NCBI GenBank assembly: GCA_028687585.1 | Contig: JAQTZV010000014.1 | Location: forward strand, 88,718 to 131,891 | Direction of reading: 5' to 3' | DNA: 43,174 nt | Origin: Desulfuromonadaceae bacterium | Lineage (GTDB): Bacteria > Desulfobacterota > Desulfuromonadia > Geobacterales > Pseudopelobacteraceae | Shown: positions 1 through 9,476 of the stretch, in pieces | How the letters are laid out: each line of letters opens with the position of its first letter | How positions within the stretch are numbered: position 1 is the first letter of the stretch | The notes under the pieces: model-generated | Seen by the model: the letters and a program-made list of their open reading frames with translations, nothing else | The model's database searches: none | Told to the model about the DNA's origin: nothing | Translations under genes and position numbers: made by a program

Positions 1-135
1 CATGAGCAGTGGCAGGTAATAGAGCTCTTCAAAAATCACATGCGGTGAGATCTTCTGCATGAATACAAAATGCAGAAAGGTAGTCAGAATCGTCAGTATG
101 ACGATAGTGAAAATGTAAAAGCTTTTTTTGGTCAT
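1..135 (-). CDS. N-terminus of a membrane protein, probably a sensor histidine kinase (partial)
   Basis: The 45 visible codons start at ATG 135-133 and run out of the window on the left. The protein begins MTKKSFYIFTIVILTIL, a basic start followed by a hydrophobic segment of about 20 residues. It continues to a motif reading EELYYLPLL. From memory, the ELYYxPLL pattern after an N-terminal membrane helix is common in the membrane input region of Geobacter sensor kinases, so a kinase is the best guess. No catalytic domain is visible. It lies 82 bp downstream of pgl on the same strand and could be the last gene of the pentose-phosphate operon or have its own promoter. Confidence 0.5.
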   Translation of the reverse strand, partial: MTKKSFYIFTIVILTILTTFLHFVFMQKISPHVIFEELYYLPLLM

Positions 136-217
136 AGTATGTTCACTTTCAACATATCGATCAGCATCTCCTGATTATTGTTGTAAGTTTCAGGCGTGAG
201 GGTGTGATCATGGATTA

Positions 218-949
218 TTACTCCTTTCGTTGGCGCAATTGACGGGCGGCATCCTGATCCACCAGCCACAGCAATCCGCCGTCTACCGGCTTGATTAATC
301 GGGCAGGAATGATGCGTGGGTCCTCTGCCTCTTTCAATAATTTTCCCAAGATTGGCGCCTTGACGGACCCCGAGACCAGAAAAACAACGAGCGCCGCCTG
401 ATTGATGGCCGCAGCCGTCAGTGTGAGCCGGTGCATCCCTTCTTCGGCCACAGAGACTTCGGCCACCCAGCGCTGCTGCTCCTTCAGGACAGCAGTGCCG
501 GGAAAGAGGGAAGCTGTGTGGCCGTTCTCCCCAAGTCCCAGCAGAACCAGATCGAAGCGGGGATGACCGTCGGGGAAAAAATCGCGCAACAGCGCTTCAT
601 ATGCTGCTGCAGCCTGTTGAGGAGATTGGTCGCAAACCATGGGATGGACCTGTTTCGGAGGTATCGGGACATGGTCTAGCAGTGTCCGGTAGGCCATCAG
701 GGCATTGTTGCGCGGATCATCGGCCGGGACGCAGCGTTCGTCTCCCCAGAAGATATGGGTTTTTTGCCAGGGGACCAGCTTATGAAAGGGATCTTGAGCC
801 AAAAGTTCATAGCTGCGGCGTGGGGTGCTTCCGCCGGCAAGGGCGATGGTGAATCTGCCGCGGGCCTGTACCGCCTGCCGCGCCTCAGCGGCAAACAGTT
901 CAGCCGCAGCAAGGCTTACTGCCTCCGCATCATGGAAAATTCTGATCAT
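218..949 (-). CDS. pgl: 6-phosphogluconolactonase
   Basis: It hydrolyses 6-phosphogluconolactone to 6-phosphogluconate, the second step of the oxidative pentose-phosphate pathway, in the cytoplasm. The 243-residue length fits the DevB/SOL family. Family motifs are visible: [15 protein letters not shown] near residue 37, WGDERCVP near residue 68 and [14 protein letters not shown] near residue 140. The start codon overlaps the zwf stop by four bases (ATGA), so translation is probably coupled. It closes the run tkt-rpiB-gnd-zwf-pgl, and its substrate is the product of the enzyme encoded just upstream. Confidence 0.95.
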   Translation of the reverse strand: MIRIFHDAEAVSLAAAELFAAEARQAVQARGRFTIALAGGSTPRRSYELLAQDPFHKLVPWQKTHIFWGDERCVPADDPRNNALMAYRTLLDHVPIPPKQVHPMVCDQSPQQAAAAYEALLRDFFPDGHPRFDLVLLGLGENGHTASLFPGTAVLKEQQRWVAEVSVAEEGMHRLTLTAAAINQAALVVFLVSGSVKAPILGKLLKEAEDPRIIPARLIKPVDGGLLWLVDQDAARQLRQRKE

Positions 950-2517
950 GGGACTTCCACCACTAATTCATCCCTTTTGATTGTGGGTTGCAGCCAACTA
1001 TGGCCATCCCGCGCAATCATTACGTCAGCCGCCTCCGGTCCCCAGCTTCCCGGCTGGTAATTGGGGAAATCAGCCGTCGGCACCGCATCCCACGCTTCAA
1101 GGATTGGCGTTACGATGGACCAAGCACATTCCACCTGATCGGCGCGCATGAACAGTGTGGCGTCTCCGAGCATTATGTCGAGGAGCAGTGTTTCGTAGGC
1201 TTGCGGGGTTGCAGCTTTGAAAGCTTCACGGTAAAGAAACTGCATGTCCACCGGCCCCAGCATCATGTGTGTTCCCGGTTGCTTGGCCTGGATCCGCGAT
1301 ACGATCCCCTCTTCGGGCTGGATGCGGATTACGAGTCGATTGGGCTGCCAGCTTTCTACAGCGGAGGAAGGAAACGGATGGTGGGGAGCGGGGCGGAAAA
1401 CGATCGCAACCTCGGAGACTTTGTCGTGCAGGCACTTTCCTGTGCGAAGGTAAAACGGAACCCCCTCCCAGCGCCAGTTGTCGATGACGAGCTTGAGTGC
1501 GGCAAAAGTTTCGATGGGAGAATCCACCGCGACATCCGGCTCATTGCGGTAGGCGGAAACCGGTTTGCCATCGACCAACCCGGAGCCATACTGGCCGCGT
1601 ACCGCTACACGGTGGACATTCTCCGGGAGAATAGGGCGGATGGCCCGCAGTACGTCAACCTTCTTGTTGCGGACCTCGTTGGCCTCGAATGAGACCGGCG
1701 CTTCCATGGCGATCAGGCACATGATCTGGAGGAGGTGGTTCTGCACCATGTCGCGCAGAGCTCCGGCATGGTCATAATAATCACCACGATGTCCAACCCC
1801 TACTGTTTCGGCTACGGTGATCTGGACATAATCAATATAGCGCCGGTTCCAGAGCGGCTCGAAGAGAGCGTTGGCAAAGCGGAAGGCGAGGATGTTCTGT
1901 ACTGTCTCCTTGCCGAGGTAGTGGTCGATACGGTAGATCTGCGACTCGTCGAACATTCCGGTGAGAAGGCGGTCCAGGTCGCGGGCCGACTGCAGGTCAC
2001 GCCCGAACGGTTTTTCCACAACCAACCGGTCCCGCCGGCAATCCTTGCAGAGCTCAAGCTGTTCCAGTTGACGGGCAACGGGCCCCACCACTGTTGGTGG
2101 AACGGCGAAATAGAAGATATGGTCCGAAACTGTTTGCCACTCCCGGTCCAGGTCGGCCAGACGCTGCTTTAGTTCGGTCCCGGTTTCCTGTCCGATGAGG
2201 TCCCCGCTGATAAGGGAAATAGTGGCTGCAAATTCCTGCCAGGCATTCTCTTCTGATTTCCCTCGTCGGGAAAACTGATCGACACCTTCCCGCAACCGCT
2301 GACGTAACTCGTCTTCTGTACTGTTTTTCTGATCTATCCCGATGACGGCAAATTGCCGGGGAAGATGATGGTCGAGGAAGAGATTGTAGAGCGCTGGAAT
2401 CAGTTTGCGCCAGGTCAGGTCCCCACCGGCTCCGAAGATAATCATTACAATTGGTTCAGTCTCTTTTATGTTCATGGCATTCCGCCTCGTTTGGCCGTAG
2501 ATTTTGGGCTCAATCAT
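946..2517 (-). CDS. zwf: glucose-6-phosphate 1-dehydrogenase
   Basis: It oxidises glucose 6-phosphate to 6-phosphogluconolactone with reduction of NAD(P). The nucleotide-binding motif [12 protein letters not shown] is near the N-terminus and the active-site signature RIDHYLGKE is in the middle of the chain. At 523 residues it is somewhat longer than the usual 480-510. The ATG at 2517 overlaps the gnd stop as ATGA and has AAGGG just upstream. A second ATG at 2475 (MNIKETEP), preceded by GAGG, would give 509 residues and a more typical N-terminus, so the start is uncertain. Its 3' end overlaps pgl by four bases. Confidence 0.95.
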   Translation of the reverse strand: MIEPKIYGQTRRNAMNIKETEPIVMIIFGAGGDLTWRKLIPALYNLFLDHHLPRQFAVIGIDQKNSTEDELRQRLREGVDQFSRRGKSEENAWQEFAATISLISGDLIGQETGTELKQRLADLDREWQTVSDHIFYFAVPPTVVGPVARQLEQLELCKDCRRDRLVVEKPFGRDLQSARDLDRLLTGMFDESQIYRIDHYLGKETVQNILAFRFANALFEPLWNRRYIDYVQITVAETVGVGHRGDYYDHAGALRDMVQNHLLQIMCLIAMEAPVSFEANEVRNKKVDVLRAIRPILPENVHRVAVRGQYGSGLVDGKPVSAYRNEPDVAVDSPIETFAALKLVIDNWRWEGVPFYLRTGKCLHDKVSEVAIVFRPAPHHPFPSSAVESWQPNRLVIRIQPEEGIVSRIQAKQPGTHMMLGPVDMQFLYREAFKAATPQAYETLLLDIMLGDATLFMRADQVECAWSIVTPILEAWDAVPTADFPNYQPGSWGPEAADVMIARDGHSWLQPTIKRDELVVEVP

Positions 2518-3545
2518 CTTTTCCCTTGTTCATCAGCAGCCTTCTCTATATGGCCGCCAAACCCGTAACGCATGGCGGACAGGACCCGATCGGCAAAATC
2601 GGCCTCACCGCGCGAACTGAAACGTTCGTAGAGTGCCGCGTTGAGTACATGAGCGGGGACGCCCTCATCAATGGCAGCAATATTCGTCCAGCGCCCTTCG
2701 CCCGAATCGGATACCCTGCCTTTGAAGTCCTCCAGACCGGGATTGGCCAGCAACCCGTGTGCCGCAAGGTCGAGCAGCCAGGAAGAGATGACACTTCCAC
2801 GGCGCCATACCTCCGTAATGTCGGGGAGATTGAAATCATACCGGTACCGTTCCGGATGACGTAGCGGCGTCGTCTCGGCATCCACTTCCCTCTGCTGCGT
2901 GCCGACGTTGGCATGGTGGAGGATATTAAGCCCCTCGGCATAGGCGGCCATTAATCCGTATTCGATGCCATTGTGCACCATTTTGACGAAGTGTCCTGCA
3001 CCGCTGGGTCCGCAATGGAGATACCCCTGTTCAGCCGTTCCACCATTCTTTTCCCTGCCTGCGGTGCGTGGGGCTGCAGCGATGCCGGGAGCCAGAGCGG
3101 CAAAAACCGGGTCGAGCAGTTCCACGGCAGATTTTTCACCACCGATCATGAGGCAGTAGCCCCGTTCCGCTCCCCAGACTCCGCCGCTGGTCCCGACGTC
3201 AAGATAGCGGATACCGAGTTCCTGCAATTGAGCAGAGCGGCGAAGGTCATCCAGATAATAGGAGTTGCCGCCGTCAATCAGGATATCGTCCGGTTCAAGA
3301 AGCGGTGTGAGGGTGGCAATCATCGAATCCGTAACAGCGGCCGGCACCATCAGCCAGACCACCCGCGGCTGTTCCAGATTGGCGACAAACTCCTCGATCG
3401 AACGGGCACCCACGGCTCCTTCGTTTTCAAGCGTTGCAACGGCGTCTGCCTTCATATCAAACACCACGCATTCAAGGCCGCTGTGCAACAAGCGGCGTAC
3501 CATATCGGCGCCCATGCGCCCCAGACCAATCATACCTATCTGCAT
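2514..3545 (-). CDS. gnd: 6-phosphogluconate dehydrogenase, decarboxylating (short form)
   Basis: It converts 6-phosphogluconate to ribulose 5-phosphate, CO2 and NAD(P)H. The chosen start [15 protein letters not shown] puts the Rossmann GLGRMG motif at the N-terminus, as is standard. The frame stays open 34 codons further upstream, but that would run into rpi[11 protein letters not shown] and [14 protein letters not shown] carry the substrate and catalytic Lys motifs. At 343 residues it belongs to the short bacterial class (about 300-340), not the 470-residue E. coli class. Its ATG overlaps the rpiB stop as TGATG. Confidence 0.93.
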   Translation of the reverse strand: MQIGMIGLGRMGADMVRRLLHSGLECVVFDMKADAVATLENEGAVGARSIEEFVANLEQPRVVWLMVPAAVTDSMIATLTPLLEPDDILIDGGNSYYLDDLRRSAQLQELGIRYLDVGTSGGVWGAERGYCLMIGGEKSAVELLDPVFAALAPGIAAAPRTAGREKNGGTAEQGYLHCGPSGAGHFVKMVHNGIEYGLMAAYAEGLNILHHANVGTQQREVDAETTPLRHPERYRYDFNLPDITEVWRRGSVISSWLLDLAAHGLLANPGLEDFKGRVSDSGEGRWTNIAAIDEGVPAHVLNAALYERFSSRGEADFADRVLSAMRYGFGGHIEKAADEQGKR

Positions 3546-3997
3546 CAGATGCCTCCTCTTTCCTGTTCCGTTATCTTGGCTAGGCGGCGACGATGACGCT
3601 CCGCACCACTGAAACTGGAAGCGATAAAAATTTTGACCAGTTCCCAAGCCAGTTCATAGCCAACCACAAGGCTGCCAATGCAGATGATGTTCATATCGTC
3701 GTCCTCCACCCCCTGACGGGCGGAAAAAATGTCATGTATCAGCGCGGCGCGGGCCCCGGCCACCTTGTTGGCGGCAATGCACGCCCCCACGCCGCTTCTG
3801 CACAGGGCGATACCTCGTTCCACCTCTCCTCCGACCACGGCCTTCGCCAAAGGGATGACTAAATCGGGGTAATCGTCGGCAGGGTCCAACTGAACAGCAC
3901 CGAAATCGGTCACCTCATGACCGGCGGATTTCAGTGCCACCGCAATCCGTTGTTTCATGGTAAAGCCGCCATGGTCAGCTGCAATTCCGATCTTCAT
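3545..3997 (-). CDS. rpiB: ribose-5-phosphate isomerase B
   Basis: It interconverts ribulose 5-phosphate and ribose 5-phosphate. The 150-residue protein has the RpiB/LacAB signature: [11 protein letters not shown] near the start, and [13 protein letters not shown] with the catalytic Cys in the middle. The C-terminal tail (residues about 138-150, rich in Arg and Glu) is family-typical. It overlaps tkt by four bases upstream and touches gnd downstream. It links the oxidative branch to transketolase in the same transcript. Confidence 0.93.
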   Translation of the reverse strand: MKIGIAADHGGFTMKQRIAVALKSAGHEVTDFGAVQLDPADDYPDLVIPLAKAVVGGEVERGIALCRSGVGACIAANKVAGARAALIHDIFSARQGVEDDDMNIICIGSLVVGYELAWELVKIFIASSFSGAERHRRRLAKITEQERGGI

Positions 3998-6087
3998 GTG
4001 CTGGTCTCCTCATGGTCGCCCAGCAGGGCGAGTGCTTTGCGGCAGACATTTTCGACAGTAAATCCGTACTCACGAAGCACGATCTCTCCCGGGGCGGATG
4101 CTCCGAAATCGTCAACTGCGAGAATATCTCCTGCAGTTCCCACGTATTTGTGCCAGCCGAGGGGAGAACCTGCCTCGATAGCCAGTCGCTTCGTCACCTG
4201 GGGTGGGAGAACCGAGTCTCGGTACGTCTGCGGCTGCACGTCGAAAAGCTTCCAGCAGGGCATTGAGACAACACTGGCACGGACATCCCGCTGGGCGAGT
4301 TCGTCCTGCGCTGCAAGTGCCAGATGCAGTTCCGATCCGGTGGCGATCAGAATTATATCCGGCATTCCGTCAGATACATCGGCAACAACGTATGCCCCGC
4401 GTCTAAGACCTTCTGCAGGGGCATAGCGCATCCGGTCCAGAGTCGGGATATTCTGGCGGGAAAAGACGAGCGCCACCGGTCCGGAATGTTCCAGCGCCAC
4501 CTGCCAGGACACGGCGGTCTCGTTGGCATCGCCGGGGCGGATGACGAGCAGTTTGGGGATTGCCCTGAGTGCGGCCAGATGTTCTACCGGTTGATGGGTC
4601 GGGCCGTCTTCTCCCAGTGCGATGCTGTCATGGGTAAAGACGTGGATGACGTGGAGCCCCATGAGGGCAGCCAGACGCAGAGACGGGCGCAGATAGTCAG
4701 AGAAGGTGAAGAAGGTGGCTCCGAAGGGGATCAATCCGCCGTGGGCGGCCATGCCGTTGATGGCTGCTGCCATGGCATGCTCGCGAATACCGAAATGGAA
4801 GTTCCTCCCGGCATAACCCCATTCTCCGCCAACCGCCCCCTGCCGGTCGCCGGACAGCAGGTTGGGACTTTGGAAGTCTCCCAGACCCTTGAGCGCGGTA
4901 TGGGTCGACGGGTCGAGGTCTGCTGAACCGCCAACCAGTGTGGGCAGTCGGGGTGCGATGGCATTCATTACCTTTCCTGCTGCAACACGGCTAGCCATGC
5001 CTTTCGGATCGGCAGGGAACGATGGTATATCTGCACTCCAATCTGCAGGGAGTCTCCCCTCGATGGCATAGCGCAGCTCCTGAGCCAGTTCGGGGTATTC
5101 ATGCGCATAGGTGGACAGTTGGCTGTCCCAGGTCTGCTCAGCCTCTTTACCTCGTGGCAGCGCTTCCCGGAAATGACGCAAGGCTTCTTCCGGAATTAAA
5201 AAAAACGGCTCAGTAGGCCATCCCAGGTTTTCTTTGGTAAGGCGTACTTCATCCTCACCCAGTGGTGAGCCGTGGGCCTCGAATGAATCCTGCTTGTGTG
5301 GGGAGCCAAATCCGATATGGGTTCGCACTATTATGAGGGAGGGTTTGTCAGCTGTGGACCTGGCCGCATCAATTGCCGTATAAATCGCTGTCAGATCATT
5401 GCCGTCCGGCACTGTCTGTACGTGCCAGCCATATGCCGCGAATCTTTCTGCCCGGTCCTCGGTGAAGGTCAGGTCGGTTGCCGCAGCAAGGGTGATACGG
5501 TTGTCATCGTAGAAATATATCAGCTTGCCAAGCCGCAAGTGTCCGGCCAGTGAAGCCGCTTCCGCTGCAACACCCTCCATCAGATCGCCATCGCTGGCAA
5601 TAACATAGGTAAAATGATCGATTATCCTGAAACCGGGGCGATTGAAACGGGCTGCCAGGTGTGCCTCGGCCATGGCCATGCCTACGCCGTTGGCGAACCC
5701 CTGGCCGAGGGGGCCGGCGGTTATCTCGACCCCAGGAGTATGGCCACGTTCTGGATGGCCGGGGGTTTTGCTTTGCCACTGCCGGAAACGCTTGATCTCA
5801 TCCAGAGGCAGGTCATAACCGGTAAGGTGGAGAAGGCTATAGAGGAGCATGGAGGCATGACCTGCGGAAAGAACGAAGCGATCGCGGTTGAACCAGGCAG
5901 GGTTTGCCGGGCTGTGGTTAAGAAATCGGTCCCAGAGGATATACGTCATGGGAGCAGCACCCATCGGCATTCCAGGATGGCCGCTATTGGCTTTCTGCAC
6001 GGCATCAACCGAAATGAACCGGATTGTGTTAATACAAAGTTGATCTAACTCTGATGATGTTAATGCACACGGCGAGCTATTCTTCAC
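3994..6087 (-). CDS. tkt: transketolase
   Basis: This thiamine-diphosphate enzyme transfers two-carbon ketol units between sugar phosphates. The 697 residues match full-length bacterial transketolase. Visible motifs are [13 protein letters not shown] near residue 35, [14 protein letters not shown] near 125, and the ThDP/Mg motif SDGDLMEG near 165. The C-terminal half carries the pyrimidine-binding domain ([28 protein letters not shown]). The start is GTG at 6087-6085 with GGAGG six bases upstream. It is the first gene of the overlapping operon; no transaldolase or ribulose-5-phosphate epimerase gene is present in the window. Confidence 0.95.
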   Translation of the reverse strand: MKNSSPCALTSSELDQLCINTIRFISVDAVQKANSGHPGMPMGAAPMTYILWDRFLNHSPANPAWFNRDRFVLSAGHASMLLYSLLHLTGYDLPLDEIKRFRQWQSKTPGHPERGHTPGVEITAGPLGQGFANGVGMAMAEAHLAARFNRPGFRIIDHFTYVIASDGDLMEGVAAEAASLAGHLRLGKLIYFYDDNRITLAAATDLTFTEDRAERFAAYGWHVQTVPDGNDLTAIYTAIDAARSTADKPSLIIVRTHIGFGSPHKQDSFEAHGSPLGEDEVRLTKENLGWPTEPFFLIPEEALRHFREALPRGKEAEQTWDSQLSTYAHEYPELAQELRYAIEGRLPADWSADIPSFPADPKGMASRVAAGKVMNAIAPRLPTLVGGSADLDPSTHTALKGLGDFQSPNLLSGDRQGAVGGEWGYAGRNFHFGIREHAMAAAINGMAAHGGLIPFGATFFTFSDYLRPSLRLAALMGLHVIHVFTHDSIALGEDGPTHQPVEHLAALRAIPKLLVIRPGDANETAVSWQVALEHSGPVALVFSRQNIPTLDRMRYAPAEGLRRGAYVVADVSDGMPDIILIATGSELHLALAAQDELAQRDVRASVVSMPCWKLFDVQPQTYRDSVLPPQVTKRLAIEAGSPLGWHKYVGTAGDILAVDDFGASAPGEIVLREYGFTVENVCRKALALLGDHEETST

Positions 6088-6104
6088 TGCTGCCTCCGAT
6101 AATT

Positions 6105-6135
6105 ATTATACGTTGGTGAGGAAACCGAATATCAA
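6105..6135 (-). promoter_or_regulatory. candidate sigma-70 promoter of the tkt operon
   Basis: On the minus strand TTGATA (6135-6130) is followed after 19 bases by TATAAT (6110-6105), an exact -10 box. The predicted start would fall about 10 bases before the GTG of tkt, close to the GGAGG ribosome site. The long spacer and short leader keep this tentative; the operon could also be read through from usp. Confidence 0.35.
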
Positions 6136-6156
6136 TCCGACTGGGCAGATCCAGGA

Positions 6157-6606
6157 TCACTTTTTCACCAACATGATCGAACAGGGCATCTTGCGAAGTA
6201 TGGCGTCGTTCTCCCCTCCAAAAAGTGCATGTTCTATGCGGCTCTCTTCATGGGCGCTCATAAGGATCAGGTCTATATTCTCTTCTTTGACCAGCTTCAT
6301 TATTTCTTCTACAGGATTACGATCACTGACCAGTTCCTTAATAGGGAACCCACCACTTGTTTCCTGTTTAATGAGCGCAGCCAACCGTTCATTTGCTTCC
6401 TGTAGACTGTCCATGTAATTTTTGTACTGCTCGCCGGGAAACAGCCCAGGTGCATTTACAGCCATCAAATCACCAGGATGGGTGACAAGATGCAGGACCA
6501 GGAGTTTCGCATCGTACTTGCGTGCAAGAGAAACTCCGACCTTAATGGCTTTCAGGCAGTAAGGGATCATCCTGCTGACAACAAGTATGTTTCTAAAGTT
6601 TACCAT
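6157..6606 (-). CDS. universal stress protein, UspA family
   Basis: This is a single-domain 149-residue Usp protein, a cytoplasmic stress protein of uncertain biochemical role. It shows the alpha/beta pattern MVNFRNILVVSRMIPYC, helix AIKVGVSLARKYDAKLLVLHLV, and ends KMPCSIMLVKK. The usual ATP-binding motif G-x2-G-x9-G(S/T) is degenerate (FGGENDAILRKMPCS), so nucleotide binding is doubtful. It is divergent from the DegP gene, and a palindrome with candidate sigma-54 promoters on both sides lies between them. A damaged relative of its 3' end occurs at 22398-22538. Confidence 0.88.
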   Translation of the reverse strand: MVNFRNILVVSRMIPYCLKAIKVGVSLARKYDAKLLVLHLVTHPGDLMAVNAPGLFPGEQYKNYMDSLQEANERLAALIKQETSGGFPIKELVSDRNPVEEIMKLVKEENIDLILMSAHEESRIEHALFGGENDAILRKMPCSIMLVKK

Positions 6607-6693
6607 TAGTTGCTCCTTATAAAAAACTCGTTGTTATTTTATTATCCGGCTGCTTCATCCTTTTTTCGCAAATAGAATATTTGTTTTATATCT

Positions 6694-6709
6694 AGCATCA
6701 AGCATGCCT
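6694..6709 (-). promoter_or_regulatory. candidate sigma-54 promoter for usp
   Basis: On the minus strand the sequence reads AGGCATGCTTGATGCT. The GG at -24 and GC at -12 are kept with 10 bases between them, with three departures from TGGCACG-N4-TTGCT. The palindrome at 6868-6887 lies about 160 bp upstream of it, within enhancer range. It is weaker than the degP-facing site. Confidence 0.4.
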
Positions 6710-6867
6710 TTATTTGCAAGAATATATGTTGAGTTATTTAAGCTGGTTACGAAAAGCCCTGTTGCTTTCCCAAGATGCCCAAGTGCAAGTTATGTTGATA
6801 TAACTGTCATTGACAACAGACAACGTTCTGATATTTCGAGACTATATTTGAGCGCAGTTTTGTGTCT

Positions 6868-6887
6868 ACTGCAACATATGTTGCAGT
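6868..6887. promoter_or_regulatory. 20-bp perfect palindrome, candidate activator site (GCAAC-N4-GTTGC)
   Basis: ACTGCAACATATGTTGCAGT is a perfect 20-bp palindrome with core GCAAC-ATAT-GTTGC. It lies 84 bp upstream of a near-consensus sigma-54 promoter facing degP and about 160 bp from one facing usp. Related repeats occur at 15049, 15139, 16888, 38603 and 38671. The spacing fits an upstream activating sequence bound by a dimeric Fis-type helix-turn-helix activator. Confidence 0.6.
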
Positions 6888-6971
6888 TTGGATCCTGATC
6901 GTTCTCGAGTTCTCAATTTATTTTATCCAATACAATCAGTCAGTTGTCGCGTTTTTAGCGTAGAGTTTCCA

Positions 6972-6987
6972 TGGCATGATAGTTGCT
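6972..6987 (+). promoter_or_regulatory. sigma-54 promoter of degP
   Basis: TGGCATGATAGTTGCT matches the consensus TGGCACG-N4-TTGCT at every key base except T for C at the sixth position. GG and GC have the required spacing. It points to the protease gene starting at 7181 and lies 84 bp downstream of the 20-bp palindrome. Confidence 0.7.
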
Positions 6988-7180
6988 AATTCTCAAGCCA
7001 GTTCGTGCTGTTCAGTAATTATCAAAGTCAAGGAGTCAGCAAATGAAAACAATTGCGCACTAATAATCTGGAGCATCTCAAGGGTTGCCAGAATTGTAAC
7101 AATTATGCGACAGGAATAAAGGCAAGAAGTACCGAATAACTTACAGAAGTTCAATAATTGGTTTATTTGGGGGTTAGTTT

Positions 7181-8599
7181 ATGAAGATATTGAGAATGAT
7201 AATTGCGTATGTTGCAGTGGCATCTTTAATCCAGGGTAGTGCATATGCCGTCGGTGTGACAACGATTCCCGGCAAGGTGACGTCACATAATCTCCCTGAT
7301 TTTGTGAAACTGGCTGAGGACCTGACGCCGGCAGTCGTAAATATCAGTACGAAAAAAAATATGAAGTCACTGAATATGCAACAAATGCCTCAACAAGGCC
7401 CAAATGGAAATGACCCATTTGAGGACTTCTTTGGGCGCTTTTTTCGCGGTGTCCCGGAACGTCATCAAAGGCAGAACGGACTCGGGTCCGGGGTACTGAT
7501 CAGCGAAGATGGAGAAATCATAACAAATAACCATGTGGTAGCCGATGCTGATGAAATTATGGTCAAACTTTCGGACCATCATGAATACAAGGCAAAAATT
7601 CTTGGTACTGACGATAAACTCGACATCGCGGTCCTGAAGATCGACCCAAAGGGGAAGCTTCATTTTGCCTCTCTCGGCGACAGCGACGAAATGCACGTAG
7701 GTGAATGGGTCATGGCCATCGGCAATCCCTTTGGTCTCGAACGAACCGTTACAGCCGGAATAATAAGCGCCAAAGGGCGTGTCATTGGCAGTGGGCCTTA
7801 TGATGATTTCCTTCAGACAGACGCTTCCATCAATCCCGGTAATTCCGGCGGGCCCCTTATCAATGGCAAAGGTGAAGTCATCGGAATCAACACCGCAATC
7901 ATCGCATCAGGACAGGGGATTGGCTTTGCTATCCCGATCAACATGGCTAAATCCATACTGCCTCAGCTCAGGGAAGGCAAGAAGGTCACTCGCGGCTATC
8001 TGGGGGTCAATGCCCAACTGGTAACCGCTGACCTTGCCAAATCATTCGGGCTCGAAGAAGCCGAAGGAGCTCTTGTGTCCGAGGTGTTTAAAGGGAGCCC
8101 CGCTGAAAAATCCGGGGTAAAGGTCGGGGATATAATTCTGGCGTTTGACGGCAAACCTGTGCATGAAGTAAGTGAATTGCCACGCCTGGTGGCCGGAACC
8201 AAAATCGGCAAGTCGGTGCATATCATACTGCTGCGCGAAGGCAAAAAACTTGACAAGACTGTGACGGTAGGAAAACTCAAGGGTGGGCCTGATGATTCCA
8301 CCCAGATAAAAACGTCACAGAATCTTGGAATCAGCGTACAAGATATGACGAAGGAATATGCTGAAAACCAAAACATACCCTTCGAAAAAGGGGCTGTTGT
8401 CACATCGGTTGAATCAGGAAGTCTCGTGGAATCTGCCGGACTCATGAAGAACGACATCATCCGAGAAATAAACGGCCATGCTATTGCGAATGCTTCAGAC
8501 TACGAGAAAGTAACTGCTGCGCTAAAGAAAGGATCAGTTGTCAGATTCCTTTTGAAACGTGGTGATGGTTCAATATTTATAGGCTTTACATTGGGTTGA
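7181..8599 (+). CDS. degP: DegP/HtrA-type periplasmic serine protease (Do family)
   Basis: This protease/chaperone degrades or refolds damaged envelope proteins. The 472-residue protein has a signal peptide (cleavage after AYA, about residue 23). Its trypsin-like domain has His118 (ITNNHVV), Asp148 (DKLDIAVLKI) and Ser222 (NPGNSGGPL), so the triad is intact. Two PDZ domains follow (about 265-365 and 385-470). A Gln/Pro-rich loop near residues 66-78 matches the position of the DegP LA loop. A sigma-54 promoter with an upstream palindrome precedes it. A paralogue with the same domain order is at 18663-20111. Confidence 0.93.
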   Translation: MKILRMIIAYVAVASLIQGSAYAVGVTTIPGKVTSHNLPDFVKLAEDLTPAVVNISTKKNMKSLNMQQMPQQGPNGNDPFEDFFGRFFRGVPERHQRQNGLGSGVLISEDGEIITNNHVVADADEIMVKLSDHHEYKAKILGTDDKLDIAVLKIDPKGKLHFASLGDSDEMHVGEWVMAIGNPFGLERTVTAGIISAKGRVIGSGPYDDFLQTDASINPGNSGGPLINGKGEVIGINTAIIASGQGIGFAIPINMAKSILPQLREGKKVTRGYLGVNAQLVTADLAKSFGLEEAEGALVSEVFKGSPAEKSGVKVGDIILAFDGKPVHEVSELPRLVAGTKIGKSVHIILLREGKKLDKTVTVGKLKGGPDDSTQIKTSQNLGISVQDMTKEYAENQNIPFEKGAVVTSVESGSLVESAGLMKNDIIREINGHAIANASDYEKVTAALKKGSVVRFLLKRGDGSIFIGFTLG

Positions 8600-8610
8600 T
8601 ATGATCCGTC

Positions 8611-8638
8611 TGTCGCACGCGGCACGCCGCGTGCGACA
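8611..8638 (+). terminator. perfect 13-bp hairpin after degP
   Basis: TGTCGCACGCGGC and GCCGCGTGCGACA form a perfect inverted repeat separated by two bases, 11 bp after the degP stop. No run of T follows, so it is not a classical intrinsic terminator. It may stabilise the 3' end or act with another factor. Confidence 0.5.
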
Positions 8639-8661
8639 TCAATGAGCTAATAAGAAGCTAT

Positions 8662-8685
8662 CCGGCCAGAAATCTTTTCTGCCGG
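8662..8685 (+). other. short imperfect hairpin in the degP-yccA spacer
   Basis: CCGGCCAGAAA and TTTCTGCCGG pair with a single bulged base. It follows the stronger hairpin by 23 bp and lies in the leader region of the next gene. No terminator T-run or known riboswitch pattern was recognised. Confidence 0.3.
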
Positions 8686-8771
8686 CAACAGAGAGAAACG
8701 CTGCTCAGATTTGCTACTGACGGTACAAGTTGCAAGCGGCATCTCTTTCAAATGAATAAACAGGAGCAATT

Positions 8772-9464
8772 ATGAACCACTATGATATGACTCAGACCCG
8801 CACAGGGGTCATCGTTAAACAAAACTCGCTGGTGCGTCAGGTGTATGCCTGGATGGGGCTTGGCCTGACTATTACTGCCGTCATGTCCCTTGTGACGGTC
8901 TCTTCGCCTGGCCTGTATAATGCCATTGTTGGAAACAGGTTGGTCTTTTATGGACTGATGATCGGTGAACTCGCTCTGGTATTTACCCTGTCCGGTGCTA
9001 TTAATCGACTCAGTGCCGGAGTAGCAACCATGCTGTTTCTCGGTTACTCACTCCTGAACGGTTTGACTCTGTCAATTATATTCCTGGCTTACACTGCCGA
9101 TTCAATAACTTTGACCTTTGTCGTCACCGCAGCCATGTTTGGTGCAATGAGTGTCTATGGCTACACGACCAAGAAGGATCTGACTTCGTGGGGAAGTTTC
9201 CTCTTCATGGGGCTCATAGGTGTTGTAATCGCTTCATTGGTGAATATCTTTTTCAGAAGTAATGCGGTTTCCTGGATGGTCTCAGTAATAGGTGTCATCG
9301 TTTTCACCGGTCTGACCGCCTACGATACCTGGAAAATAAAGGCCCTTGCTGATGCAGGCGAGGAAGGAAGAAAACCGGCTATTCTCGGGGCACTAACCCT
9401 GTACCTTGACTTCATAAATATCTTTTTGATGCTGCTGCGATTTACCGGTGCTCAAAAAGATTGA
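8772..9464 (+). CDS. Bax inhibitor-1/YccA family membrane protein
   Basis: This 230-residue integral membrane protein has about seven hydrophobic segments, the UPF0005/BI-1 architecture. Family traits include the N-terminal VRQVYAWMGLGLTITAVMS, the central YSLLNGLTLSIIFLAYT and GAMSVYGYTTKKDLTSWGSF, and the C-terminal TAYDTWKIK followed by LYLDFINIFLMLLRF. In E. coli the relative YccA restrains the FtsH protease; other members leak Ca2+ in a pH-dependent way. Either role here is inferred from family only. GGAGC precedes the ATG. Next to degP, a part in membrane protein quality control is plausible. Confidence 0.88.
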   Translation: MNHYDMTQTRTGVIVKQNSLVRQVYAWMGLGLTITAVMSLVTVSSPGLYNAIVGNRLVFYGLMIGELALVFTLSGAINRLSAGVATMLFLGYSLLNGLTLSIIFLAYTADSITLTFVVTAAMFGAMSVYGYTTKKDLTSWGSFLFMGLIGVVIASLVNIFFRSNAVSWMVSVIGVIVFTGLTAYDTWKIKALADAGEEGRKPAILGALTLYLDFINIFLMLLRFTGAQKD

Positions 9465-9476
9465 CCCTGGATTGCA

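Larger units (their letters stand above)
6607..7180. other. divergent regulatory region between usp and degP
   Basis: This 574-bp region holds a 20-bp palindrome and candidate sigma-54 promoters facing each gene. The degP leader would be about 180 bases long. In it, AAGGAG precedes a six-codon ORF (ATG at 7043, MKTIAH, two stops). In another frame, 7065-7139 reads NLEHLKGCQNCNNYATGIKA before a stop. This could be a frameshifted small gene or chance; I cannot tell. Nothing else gene-like was seen. Confidence 0.5.

Noticed and set aside
988..1692. A long plus-strand open frame opposite zwf
   Set aside because: It is antisense to a clear zwf gene and its translation matches nothing. It is a product of high-GC third positions.
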